From the NCBI GenBank assembly GCA_039197885.1, contig JBCCTY010000001.1, positions 1-64,000 of the forward strand: a stretch of 64,000 nucleotides of DNA, written 5' to 3'. The notes beneath the pieces are model-generated. The model saw nothing but the letters and a program-made list of their open reading frames with translations, searched no databases and had not been told where the DNA came from. Source of the stretch: JBCBSZ01 sp039197885. GTDB lineage: Bacteria > Actinomycetota > Acidimicrobiia > Acidimicrobiales > Poriferisodalaceae. A program made the position numbers and the translations under genes. Of this stretch, positions 50,246-56,723 are shown one piece after another. How positions within the stretch are numbered: position 1 is the first letter of the stretch; each line of letters begins with the position of its first letter.

Positions 50246-50284
50246 GAGCCCCCGGTCCTCGTCTGCCAGGACGGCCGGGGGCTC
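50246..50284. terminator. Strong hairpin inside the early operon
   Basis: GAGCCCCCGG (50246-50255) and CCGGGGGCTC (50275-50284) pair perfectly over 10 bases, with an inner TCCT/AGGA stem. It lies in a 62-base gap between early genes, so it could be an attenuator, an antitermination target or an RNA-processing site. No T-run follows on either strand. Confidence 0.6.
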
Positions 50285-50290
50285 TGGTGT

Positions 50291-50392
50291 TCAGCGGGTG
50301 ATGCGGACGCGGGCGTCGGCGAGCAGGTGCGCCCAGGCAAGGGCGACGAAGGGCGCCGGGATCAGCAGCAGGTGCAGGGGGCGCTCGGTCAT
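50291..50392 (-). CDS. Tiny membrane peptide (33 aa)
   Basis: TERPLHLLLIPAPFVALAWAHLLADARVRITR holds one hydrophobic helix. Its ATG overlaps the stop of the gene upstream (ATGA), which is the main support for it being translated. Confidence 0.5.
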   Translation of the reverse strand: MTERPLHLLLIPAPFVALAWAHLLADARVRITR

Positions 50393-50553
50393 CGGCGACC
50401 CTTCACGGTGATGACGTGGGTGCCGTTGGGGTACGTCTGGACGCTCGCCTGATAGCAGGTGCCGGCGCAGACCAGGACGTAGTCGTCCTCGATGTCGATC
50501 GACTGCACGTCCTCGATGTCGTCGAGGTCCATGCTCGTGACGCGAACCGCCAT
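50389..50553 (-). CDS. Small hypothetical protein (54 aa)
   Basis: Translates as MAVRVTSMDLDDIEDVQSID through YVLVCAGTCYQASVQTYPNG to VITVKGRR. Start and stop both overlap neighbours (TGATG at 50553, ATGA at 50389-50392), so it fills the gap in a chain of coupled genes. Beta-rich with two cysteines; unknown role. Confidence 0.6.
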   Translation of the reverse strand: MAVRVTSMDLDDIEDVQSIDIEDDYVLVCAGTCYQASVQTYPNGTHVITVKGRR

Positions 50554-50699
50554 CACGCACCCGCCTTCGCTCGGTCGAACTCGGCGTCCGGGCAGGTGCC
50601 ACGGCCGAGCGTGTCGACGTGAGCGGCGAGCGCCGGGCTCATCGGCTGCCGGCGGCCGTGGTTGTCGGTGAGGTGACGGAGGATCCGGCGGCGCTTCAT
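50553..50699 (-). CDS. Tiny basic protein (48 aa)
   Basis: KRRRILRHLTDNHGRRQPMS then ALAAHVDTLGRGTCPDAEFDRAK. Coupled to both neighbours by overlapping start and stop codons. Arg-rich start suggests nucleic-acid contact; otherwise unknown. Confidence 0.55.
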   Translation of the reverse strand: MKRRRILRHLTDNHGRRQPMSPALAAHVDTLGRGTCPDAEFDRAKAGA

Positions 50700-50944
50700 G
50701 GCGTGACCTCGTCCGGGTCGGCGACGTAGTTCTCGGGGGCGGGGACGCAGAGCCAGAAGGCGAGGAACCCGAGGAGGATCCAGCACGCGATCCAGGCGAT
50801 GGCGACCCAGGCCCACGGGATGAACGCGACGGGGGTGAACCCGATGAGGCCGTAGGCGGCGAGCACGCCGAGGCGAAGCATGGCGCCCTGGCGGTCGACC
50901 TCTTCGGTGTAGGCGTCGGGGATGCGGTCGGGATGGACGGTCAT
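50696..50944 (-). CDS. Small membrane protein (82 aa)
   Basis: Two hydrophobic segments (LRLGVLAAYGLIGFTPVAFI and WAWVAIAWIACWILLGFLAFWL) in the early operon. ATG 50944 overlaps the stop of the gene upstream. Function unknown. Confidence 0.65.
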   Translation of the reverse strand: MTVHPDRIPDAYTEEVDRQGAMLRLGVLAAYGLIGFTPVAFIPWAWVAIAWIACWILLGFLAFWLCVPAPENYVADPDEVTP

Positions 50945-51087
50945 GCCGCACCGTCCCGACGGCCTTGGTCGATAACTCGGTCGGGCCAGCCGTGATGATC
51001 GGTGACCCGACCGCATCGGCATCGGCCGTCGACGGTGAGGCGCTGCCCGCATGTGAGGCAGGTGATGGAGGCTCGGACCGCGGTCAC
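50941..51087 (-). CDS. Mini zinc-ribbon protein (48 aa)
   Basis: Starts at GTG 51087 and reads TAVRASITCLTCGQRLTVDG, then RCRCGRVTDHHG: a CxxC/CxC pair typical of small zinc ribbons. It overlaps both neighbours by four bases (GTGA at its start), which makes translation likely. Confidence 0.6.
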   Translation of the reverse strand: MTAVRASITCLTCGQRLTVDGRCRCGRVTDHHGWPDRVIDQGRRDGAA

Positions 51088-51350
51088 GATGCGCCTCCGG
51101 CGAGTTCGCCGAGGTAGGCCTCGATGGCGGCGATCCCGACCCGGGCTTCGATGCTGGCCTGCGCGACGGTGGAAACTCGGACCATGCCCGTGGCCATGCG
51201 GAACTGACGGACCAGCTCGATGTAGTGGGCGGTGCTGATGGGGAGGTGCGCCCGGTGGCGGGCCTCGATCTCGGCCATCTCCCGCTTGATCTCGGCGAGT
51301 TCCTTGACCCAGAACTGGCGGTAGCGTTTCGCGTCATCGAGCTCGGTCAC
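51084..51350 (-). CDS. Helical early protein (88 aa)
   Basis: ELDDAKRYRQFWVKELAEIKREMAEIEARHRAHLP, then IELVRQFRMATGMVRVSTVAQASIEARVGIAAIEAYLGELAGG, a mostly helical protein. GTG 51350 overlaps the membrane-protein stop. Unknown role. Confidence 0.6.
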   Translation of the reverse strand: MTELDDAKRYRQFWVKELAEIKREMAEIEARHRAHLPISTAHYIELVRQFRMATGMVRVSTVAQASIEARVGIAAIEAYLGELAGGAS

Positions 51351-51580
51351 GGGAGGGTCACCATCCCGGCCGCGTTGAGGCCGTAGAAGATGGCGCCCAT
51401 GCCGACGGTTCCGCCGGCGAGGCGGGTGATGAGCCCTCCGCCGAGGTGTGCGCCGATGAAGAACGCTCCGGCGGCCAGAGCGGCGAAGAGGCCGAGCTGC
51501 TCCTGGTAGCTGGTGACGAGCACCGCGGCGAGCAGGAGGAGGCCGATGGTGACGGCCATGAACATCGAGTCGGGCTTCAT
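51347..51580 (-). CDS. Small membrane protein (77 aa)
   Basis: Three hydrophobic stretches (FMAVTIGLLLLAAVLVTSY, LGLFAALAAGAFFIGAHLGGGLI and GGTVGMGAIFYGLNAAG). Second gene of the early operon, coupled to the excisionase-like gene. Function unknown; early membrane proteins can block superinfection. Confidence 0.65.
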   Translation of the reverse strand: MKPDSMFMAVTIGLLLLAAVLVTSYQEQLGLFAALAAGAFFIGAHLGGGLITRLAGGTVGMGAIFYGLNAAGMVTLP

Positions 51581-51777
51581 GCCGCACCACCAGCCGGGTG
51601 GGCCTCGCGCGAGGTGCTCTGCTCGAGCGCCTCGACGTCGCTGATGCGGATTCGGTACTGGCCGCCCGGCAGACGGAAGTAGGGGAGAGTGCCCGCCTTC
51701 ATCCAACGGGTGACCGTGTCCCGGTGCACCCGCAGCCGCTCGGCCACCTCGTTGATCGAGAGGGTGTTCTGCGTCAT
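51577..51777 (-). CDS. MerR-type helix-turn-helix, excisionase-like protein
   Basis: 66 residues. SINEVAERLRVHRDTVTRWMKAGTLPYFRLPGGQYRIRISDVEAL is the winged-HTH of excisionase/BldC-like proteins. As the first gene of the leftward lytic operon, directly opposite the HTH regulator, it is a good candidate for Xis or an early activator. ATG 51777 lies at the predicted transcription start of the promoter at 51785-51814. Confidence 0.8.
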   Translation of the reverse strand: MTQNTLSINEVAERLRVHRDTVTRWMKAGTLPYFRLPGGQYRIRISDVEALEQSTSREAHPAGGAA

Positions 51778-51784
51778 GGCTCCC

Positions 51785-51814
51785 ATCGTTGCCACGCCAT
51801 GCTGCAAATGTCAA
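51785..51814 (-). promoter_or_regulatory. Early lytic promoter
   Basis: On the minus strand TTGACA (51814-51809), an 18-base spacer, then AACGAT (51790-51785). Transcription would begin about seven bases on, at the ATG at 51777, giving a leaderless early mRNA that drives the long leftward operon. Confidence 0.65.
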
Positions 51815-51857
51815 CACGATGCCGCAACAGTCGGAGAAGGGTGGCAATTGCGGGCAT
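51799..51857. promoter_or_regulatory. Repeated ATGCnGCAA sites, candidate phage operators
   Basis: ATGCTGCAA (51799-51807) and ATGCCGCAA (51819-51827) are direct copies exactly 20 bases apart, about two helix turns, flanking the -35 box of the leftward promoter. A related inverted copy TTGCGGGCAT lies at 51848-51857 near the rightward regulator gene. They are natural sites for the HTH repressor or the excisionase-like protein. Confidence 0.6.
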
Positions 51858-51877
51858 CGTCCCGTAACGTCATGCAT

Positions 51878-52132
51878 ATGAGCGCAGGGAGTGACGTACT
51901 AGAGGCGATGAAGCGGCTGAGTGGTCACACGGATGTGTCCATCTCGGAGGCGACGGGCATCCATCGCGACCGACTTCAGCGAATCCGGCGCGGACGGAGC
52001 TCCGTGACAGCCGACGACATCGTCGTCCTGTCCGAGTTCTTCAACGTCGAGCCTGCGAGCTTCTTCATGCAGGTAGAGGAGGCCGTGGGCCACTTCATGG
52101 AGAGGAACCAGGTGATCAGCGCATCTAGATGA
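51878..52132 (+). CDS. HTH (XRE-type) regulator, probable lysogeny repressor
   Basis: 84 residues. VLEAMKRLSGHTDVSISEATGIHRDRLQRIRRGRSSVTADDIVVLSEFFNVEPASFF is a single XRE HTH domain with a short C-terminal helix and no protease-type domain. TAACGT (51865-51870) lies seven bases before ATG 51878, a leaderless arrangement; ATG 51872 is an alternative. It is divergent from the early lytic operon and is the last prophage gene, so it is the best candidate immunity repressor. Confidence 0.78.
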   Translation: MSAGSDVLEAMKRLSGHTDVSISEATGIHRDRLQRIRRGRSSVTADDIVVLSEFFNVEPASFFMQVEEAVGHFMERNQVISASR

Positions 52133-52244
52133 ACTGCGCGTTCGACACGGGGGCGAGGCTACCGGCGGCATCCGCCGCGGCGGGGGAGCAGGAGCTCGGA
52201 TCGGCGGTGTCGGAAGGGGCCCGGATCCGGGTCGTGGCGCCCGG

Positions 52245-52250
52245 TACGCT
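52245..52250 (+). promoter_or_regulatory. Possible -10 box for leaderless kgd transcript
   Basis: TACGCT is followed by seven bases and then GTG 52258. The spacing fits a transcript that starts at the GTG. No clear -35 box is visible, so the call rests on this spacing and the same pattern at other genes. Confidence 0.4.
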
Positions 52251-52257
52251 CCGGTTC

Positions 52258-55200
52258 GTGGCGCTTTCCGATGACTCCCTGCTCGGGCCGAACTCCTGGC
52301 TCGTCGACGAGATGTACGACCGCTGGAGGGAGAACCCCTCCTCGGTGAGCTCCGAGTGGCAGGAGCACTTCGCCAACGGGGGAGGGCCGGCGATCGACAC
52401 CGAGCTCGCGAGCCCGCCGAGTCCCGCCCCGCCGCCGGCCGGCAACGGGTCCACCGGCAACGGGTCCACCGGCAACGGCGCAGCCGCCGCCCCGTCAGCC
52501 GCCCCCGCCCCCGCCCCCGCCCCGGCGCCGGCCGCCCCCGCCCCGGCAGCTCCCTCGCCGAAGCCCGCCGCCCCGTCAGCCGCCGCCGAGGAGCCCGAGG
52601 GCGAGCCACTCCGGGGTGCTGCCGCCCGGATCGTCGCCAACATGGAGGCCAGCCTCGAGGTCCCGACGGCGACGAGCTATCGCCAGATCCCGAGCCGCCT
52701 GATCGAGGTGAACCGGGCGGTGATCAACAGCTACCTCGGGCGCATCCGGGGCGGGAAGGTCTCCTACACCCACCTGATCGGCTACGCGGTCATCCGGGCC
52801 ATGGACGAGATCCCGGGCATGCGCCAGACCTACGTCGAGGGACCCGACGGCAAACCACGCGTCATCAAGCACGAGCACGTCGGACTCGGCATCGCCGTCG
52901 ACGTCGAGAAGTCCGACGGCAGCCGATCGCTGCTGGTGCCCGCCATCAAGGAGGCGGGAGCGATGGACTTCAAGGGCTACTGGCAGGAGTACGAGTCGCT
53001 CATCCGCAAGGTCCGCGACAACAAGCTCTCGGTCGACGACTTCTCCGGCGCCACGCACAGCCTGACCAACGTGGGGACCATCGGCACGCTCCAGTCGGTG
53101 CCGCGCCTGATGCCGGGCCAGGCCGCCATCATCGGCGTCGGGGCCATCGACTTCCCGGCCGAGTTCCGGGGGAGCGACCCCGTGAAGCTCGCCGAGTTCG
53201 GCATCTCCAAGGTCATCACGGTCTCGAACACCTACGACCACCGGGTGATCCAGGGCGCCGAGTCGGGCCTGTTCCTCAAGCGAGTCGAGGAGCTCCTGCT
53301 CGGGCAGGACGGCTTCTACGACGACCTCTTCGCCACGCTCGACGTGCCGTACGAGCCCGTGCGCTGGCGGCGTGACGTCAACCCGATCGACCGCGAGGGC
53401 ACGCTGCTCCAGAAGCAGATGCAGGTGCGCAAGATCATCCAGATGTACCGGGTCCGGGGCCACCTCATCGCCGACCTCGACCCGCTGCGGATGCGACCAC
53501 CGTCGCTGCACGCCGAGCTCGATCCGGCCACCTACGGCCTCACGATCTGGGACAACGACCGGGAGTTCCTGACCGACGACCTCCCCGGCCCCGACCGGAT
53601 GAAGTTCGGCGACATCCTCCACCTGCTGCGCGATGCCTACTGCCGGACGATCGGCGTGGAGTACATGCACATCTCGGATCCGAAGGAGAAGTCCTGGATC
53701 CAGCAGCGCGTCGAGGGGCCGCAGGCGGAGTTCACCTCCGACGAGGTGGTCCACATCATGCGTCGGCTCAACGCCGCCGACGCGTTCGAGAAGTTCCTCC
53801 ACAAGCGCTACGTCGGCCACAAGCGGTTCGGCGTCGATGGAGGCGAGGCGGTCATCCCACTCGTCGACGCCATCCTCCAGGAGGCGGCCGACGACCGACA
53901 GGTCACGGCCTCGGTGATCGGCATGGCGCACCGAGGACGGCTGAACGTCCTGTCGAACATCATGAACAAGTCGCTGGGCCGGATGTTCCTGCAGTTCGAG
54001 GGGGGCGTCGACCCGAGCACCGTGCAGGGCTCCGGCGACGTGAAGTACCACCTCGGTCAGAAGAGCACCTTCACCAGCCAGGCCGGCAACGACCTCGACG
54101 TCGAGCTCGCGGCGAACCCGAGCCACCTCGAAGCGGTCGACCCGGTCGTGATCGGCATGGCCCGTGCCCGCGAGGACATCACGCCGCCTGCCGGGTCCTT
54201 CCCGGTGCTGCCCGTCCTGCTCCACGGCGACGCCGCCTTCGCCGGCCAGGGCGTGGTCGCCGAGACCCTCAACATCTCGAAGATCCCGGGCTACCGCGTG
54301 GGCGGCACCGTTCACGTCGTCATCAACAACCAGGTCGGCTACACGACGCCGCCGAGCCAGGCTCGCTCCTCGGAGTACGCCACCGACGTCGCCAAGATGG
54401 TGCAGGCCCCGATCTTCCACGTGAACGGCAACGATCCCGAGGCGTGCGTGCGAGTGGCCCGCCTGGCCTACGACTACCGCCAGGAGTTCCACAAGGACGT
54501 CGTCATCGACATGCTCTGCTATCGGCGTCACGGGCACAACGAGGGCGACGATCCCAGCTACACCCAGCCGCTGATGTACCAGCGGATCGACGAGATGAAG
54601 TCGGTCCGCGAGCTCTACGTCGAGGCGCTCATCGATCGCGGCGATCTCACGCCCGAGCAGGTCGCCGAGTTCGAGGCCGACTTCGAGAGCCGTCTCCAGG
54701 GCGCGCTCGACGAGACCCGTGCGAACGCACCCGACGAACCGCCGACGATCGCGGCGGGCCAACATCCGCCACCCCCGCCCGACGTCGAGACCGGCGTCGA
54801 CCGCGCCGTGCTCGATCGGATCCATACGGCCTTGAACGACCTGCCGGAGGGCTTCACGCTCCACCCGAAGCTGGCCAAGCAGTTCGCGACGCGGACGAAG
54901 ATGTTCGAGTCGGGCGAGGCCGACTTCGGGTTGGGTGAGACCTTCGCCTACGGCTCGTTGCTGCTGTCGGGCACACCGGTGCGCATCGCCGGGCAGGACT
55001 CGCGTCGGGGCACCTTCGCCCACCGCCACGCCGTCTACCGCGACTACCACACCGAGGACGAGTACTTCCCGCTGCAGTCGCTCTCGGACGACCAGGCCAC
55101 CTTCTGGATCTACGACTCGATGCTGTCGGAGTACGCCGCGCTCGGCTTCGAGTTCGGCTACTCGACCCAGCGTCCGGAGACCCTGGTGATCTGGGAGGCG

Positions 55201-55941
55201 CAGTTCGGCGACTTCGTCAACGGCGCGCAGATCATCATCGACCAGTTCATCGCGGCGTCCGAGGACAAGTGGGGCCAGCGGTCCGGGCTCGTGATGCTCC
55301 TGCCGCACGGCTACGAGGGTCAGGGCCCCGAGCACAGCTCGGGTCGTCTCGAGCGCTTCCTGATCCTGTGCGCCGAGAACAACATGTGCGTCGCCAACGT
55401 CACCACCGCGGCGCAGTTCTTCCACCTGCTCCGGCGTCAGATGGTGGGTGACCTCCAACGGCCGCTCGTCGTGTTCACGCCGAAGTCGCTGCTCCGCGCC
55501 AGGCAGGCCCGCTCACCGATCGAGGCGTTCACCAGCGGCAGCTTCCAGGAGACCATCGACGACCCCGAGGTCGCTGATCGCGACGCCGTGCGCTCGGTCG
55601 TGCTGTGCTCGGGCAAGATCGCCTACGAGGCGATGCAGCACCGCGACCAACGGGGTGCGCCGTCGGCGATCGTCCGGATCGAGCAGCTGTACCCGTGGCC
55701 CGAGGACGAGATCGACGCCATCATCCGCGGCTACCCCGGCGCGGAGGAGATCGTCTGGCTGCAGGAGGAGCCGGCCAACATGGGGGCCGCGAACTTCGTC
55801 GGCGCCCGGCTCTTCCGCACCTACGGCTCCGAGTACGGCGTGCGCACCGCCAGCCGCCCCGAGTCGGGGAGCCCGGCGTGCGGCAGCGCGGTGGTCCATG
55901 CCCAGGAAGCCGAGCGCCTCATGGCGGAGCTGTTCGCCTGA
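52258..55941 (+). CDS. kgd: Multifunctional 2-oxoglutarate dehydrogenase/decarboxylase
   Basis: A 1227-residue actinobacterial fusion of an E2-type acyltransferase domain and the thiamine-diphosphate E1 of the 2-oxoglutarate dehydrogenase complex in the TCA cycle. The N-terminal peg LLGPNSWLVDEMYDRWRENP matches mycobacterial Kgd and supports GTG 52258 rather than the upstream ATG at 52129. An Ala/Pro linker follows, then the E2 core (SYLGRIRGGKVSYTHLIGYA, and TYDHRVIQGAESG near residue 327) and the E1 (IGMAHRGRLNVLSNI, HGDAAFAGQGVVAETLN, RHGHNEGDDPSYTQP). The prophage right end lies within about 125 bases upstream. Confidence 0.95.
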   Translation: MALSDDSLLGPNSWLVDEMYDRWRENPSSVSSEWQEHFANGGGPAIDTELASPPSPAPPPAGNGSTGNGSTGNGAAAAPSAAPAPAPAPAPAAPAPAAPSPKPAAPSAAAEEPEGEPLRGAAARIVANMEASLEVPTATSYRQIPSRLIEVNRAVINSYLGRIRGGKVSYTHLIGYAVIRAMDEIPGMRQTYVEGPDGKPRVIKHEHVGLGIAVDVEKSDGSRSLLVPAIKEAGAMDFKGYWQEYESLIRKVRDNKLSVDDFSGATHSLTNVGTIGTLQSVPRLMPGQAAIIGVGAIDFPAEFRGSDPVKLAEFGISKVITVSNTYDHRVIQGAESGLFLKRVEELLLGQDGFYDDLFATLDVPYEPVRWRRDVNPIDREGTLLQKQMQVRKIIQMYRVRGHLIADLDPLRMRPPSLHAELDPATYGLTIWDNDREFLTDDLPGPDRMKFGDILHLLRDAYCRTIGVEYMHISDPKEKSWIQQRVEGPQAEFTSDEVVHIMRRLNAADAFEKFLHKRYVGHKRFGVDGGEAVIPLVDAILQEAADDRQVTASVIGMAHRGRLNVLSNIMNKSLGRMFLQFEGGVDPSTVQGSGDVKYHLGQKSTFTSQAGNDLDVELAANPSHLEAVDPVVIGMARAREDITPPAGSFPVLPVLLHGDAAFAGQGVVAETLNISKIPGYRVGGTVHVVINNQVGYTTPPSQARSSEYATDVAKMVQAPIFHVNGNDPEACVRVARLAYDYRQEFHKDVVIDMLCYRRHGHNEGDDPSYTQPLMYQRIDEMKSVRELYVEALIDRGDLTPEQVAEFEADFESRLQGALDETRANAPDEPPTIAAGQHPPPPPDVETGVDRAVLDRIHTALNDLPEGFTLHPKLAKQFATRTKMFESGEADFGLGETFAYGSLLLSGTPVRIAGQDSRRGTFAHRHAVYRDYHTEDEYFPLQSLSDDQATFWIYDSMLSEYAALGFEFGYSTQRPETLVIWEAQFGDFVNGAQIIIDQFIAASEDKWGQRSGLVMLLPHGYEGQGPEHSSGRLERFLILCAENNMCVANVTTAAQFFHLLRRQMVGDLQRPLVVFTPKSLLRARQARSPIEAFTSGSFQETIDDPEVADRDAVRSVVLCSGKIAYEAMQHRDQRGAPSAIVRIEQLYPWPEDEIDAIIRGYPGAEEIVWLQEEPANMGAANFVGARLFRTYGSEYGVRTASRPESGSPACGSAVVHAQEAERLMAELFA

Positions 55942-55969
55942 TCGTCGGCGGTGCCGTCGGTCGACCCCG

Positions 55970-56620
55970 TCAGAGCTCGAGGCCGGTGATGTCGGCGAGC
56001 TCGGCGCGGGCGTCGTCGGGGTCGACCACCTTGATGGTCCGCATGCCCATGGCGCGCGCCGGCTTCAGGTTGATGCCGAGGTCGTCGAGGTAGACGACGT
56101 CCTCGGCCGCGCAACCGGCCGCCTCCAGCGCGAGCTCGTAGAACCGGCGCTCGGGCTTGCGCACGCCCACGATGCTCGATTCGACGATCACGTGGAACAA
56201 CCCCATCACCTCGTCGATGGCTGCGGCACGCTCTGCCGTCGTCGCCATGCCCGGTCCCTCGCCCGCGCGGACGTTGTTCGTGACGCACACGCACCGCAGC
56301 TCCGCTCGGCACCGGCGCAGCGCCTCGACCATCTCCGGGCGGAGGTCACCGGAGAGGCAGTCGAGCACCCGTCGTCCGCTGACCTCGTGACCGAGCGCAG
56401 CGGCCTCCGCCTCGAACGCGACGACGAACTCGTCGACGGTCAGCTCGCTGCGCTCGAGACCGGCCCACGCGTTCGTGTCGGGGTCGGTCGCGTTGATCGT
56501 CCGGATGAGATCGACGGGCAGCCCGGCCTCGGTCTCGTAGCGACGGAAGGCCTCGAACGGGCTCGTCGTCACGACGCCTCCGAAGTCCCAGAACACGGTG
56601 GTGGGTCGCGGTCGCGTCAT
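55970..56620 (-). CDS. HAD-superfamily hydrolase
   Basis: 216 residues. Motif I FWDFGGVVTT has the nucleophilic Asp but Gly at the usual second acidic position, as in other members written DFGGV; motif II VTNN; motif III Lys in VGVRKPERRFYELALEAAG; motif IV VVYLDDLGINLKPARAMGM. This matches HAD-IA phosphatase-like proteins related to the N-terminal domain of epoxide hydrolase 2 and ACAD10. Substrate unknown. Convergent with kgd, divergent from the NYN gene. Confidence 0.87.
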   Translation of the reverse strand: MTRPRPTTVFWDFGGVVTTSPFEAFRRYETEAGLPVDLIRTINATDPDTNAWAGLERSELTVDEFVVAFEAEAAALGHEVSGRRVLDCLSGDLRPEMVEALRRCRAELRCVCVTNNVRAGEGPGMATTAERAAAIDEVMGLFHVIVESSIVGVRKPERRFYELALEAAGCAAEDVVYLDDLGINLKPARAMGMRTIKVVDPDDARAELADITGLEL

Positions 56621-56723
56621 GGCGCGCAGGGTAGGTGGCGCGCTGGTCGCCGCCCCAGATGCAGCGGTGACTCGGTGGTATCCGTTGCACGCAACGCAGC
56701 ACGTGGTTCACTTGACACCCGTC

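Larger units (their letters stand above)
8300..52140. mobile_element. Prophage of a long-tailed phage (HK97-type head), about 44 kb
   Basis: The region between ettA and kgd holds a full set for a temperate tailed phage: integrase, control region, replication/recombination genes, small and large terminase, portal, prohead protease, HK97-fold capsid, connectors, tail tube, tail assembly chaperone, tape measure, tail tip proteins, amidase endolysin and holin-like proteins. Every structural gene is open and in normal order, so it looks intact. A tape measure of 1126 residues predicts a tail of roughly 170 nm (about 1.5 angstrom per residue) and a siphovirus. Ends are approximate: left between 8222 and the integrase, right between 52133 and 52257. 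I found no convincing repeated att core. Confidence 0.93.

Noticed and set aside
8222..52257. Possible att core, for example TCGGAAGG shared near 8371 and 52210, or the CGTTsGACA similarity of both flanks
   Set aside because: Matches of eight bases are expected by chance between two GC-rich 180-base flanks, and the second is only 8 of 9. Neither was reported as an attachment site.
52576..55458. 960-codon open frame on the minus strand over kgd
   Set aside because: Antisense shadow of kgd; composition (His/Asp/Arg/Glu/Val-rich) is that of a reverse frame in high-GC coding DNA.
56683..56696. Palindrome CGTTGC-AC-GCAACG between the HAD and NYN genes
   Set aside because: A neat 6-2-6 inverted repeat, but no regulator is nearby and the region is short; kept out of the features for lack of support.
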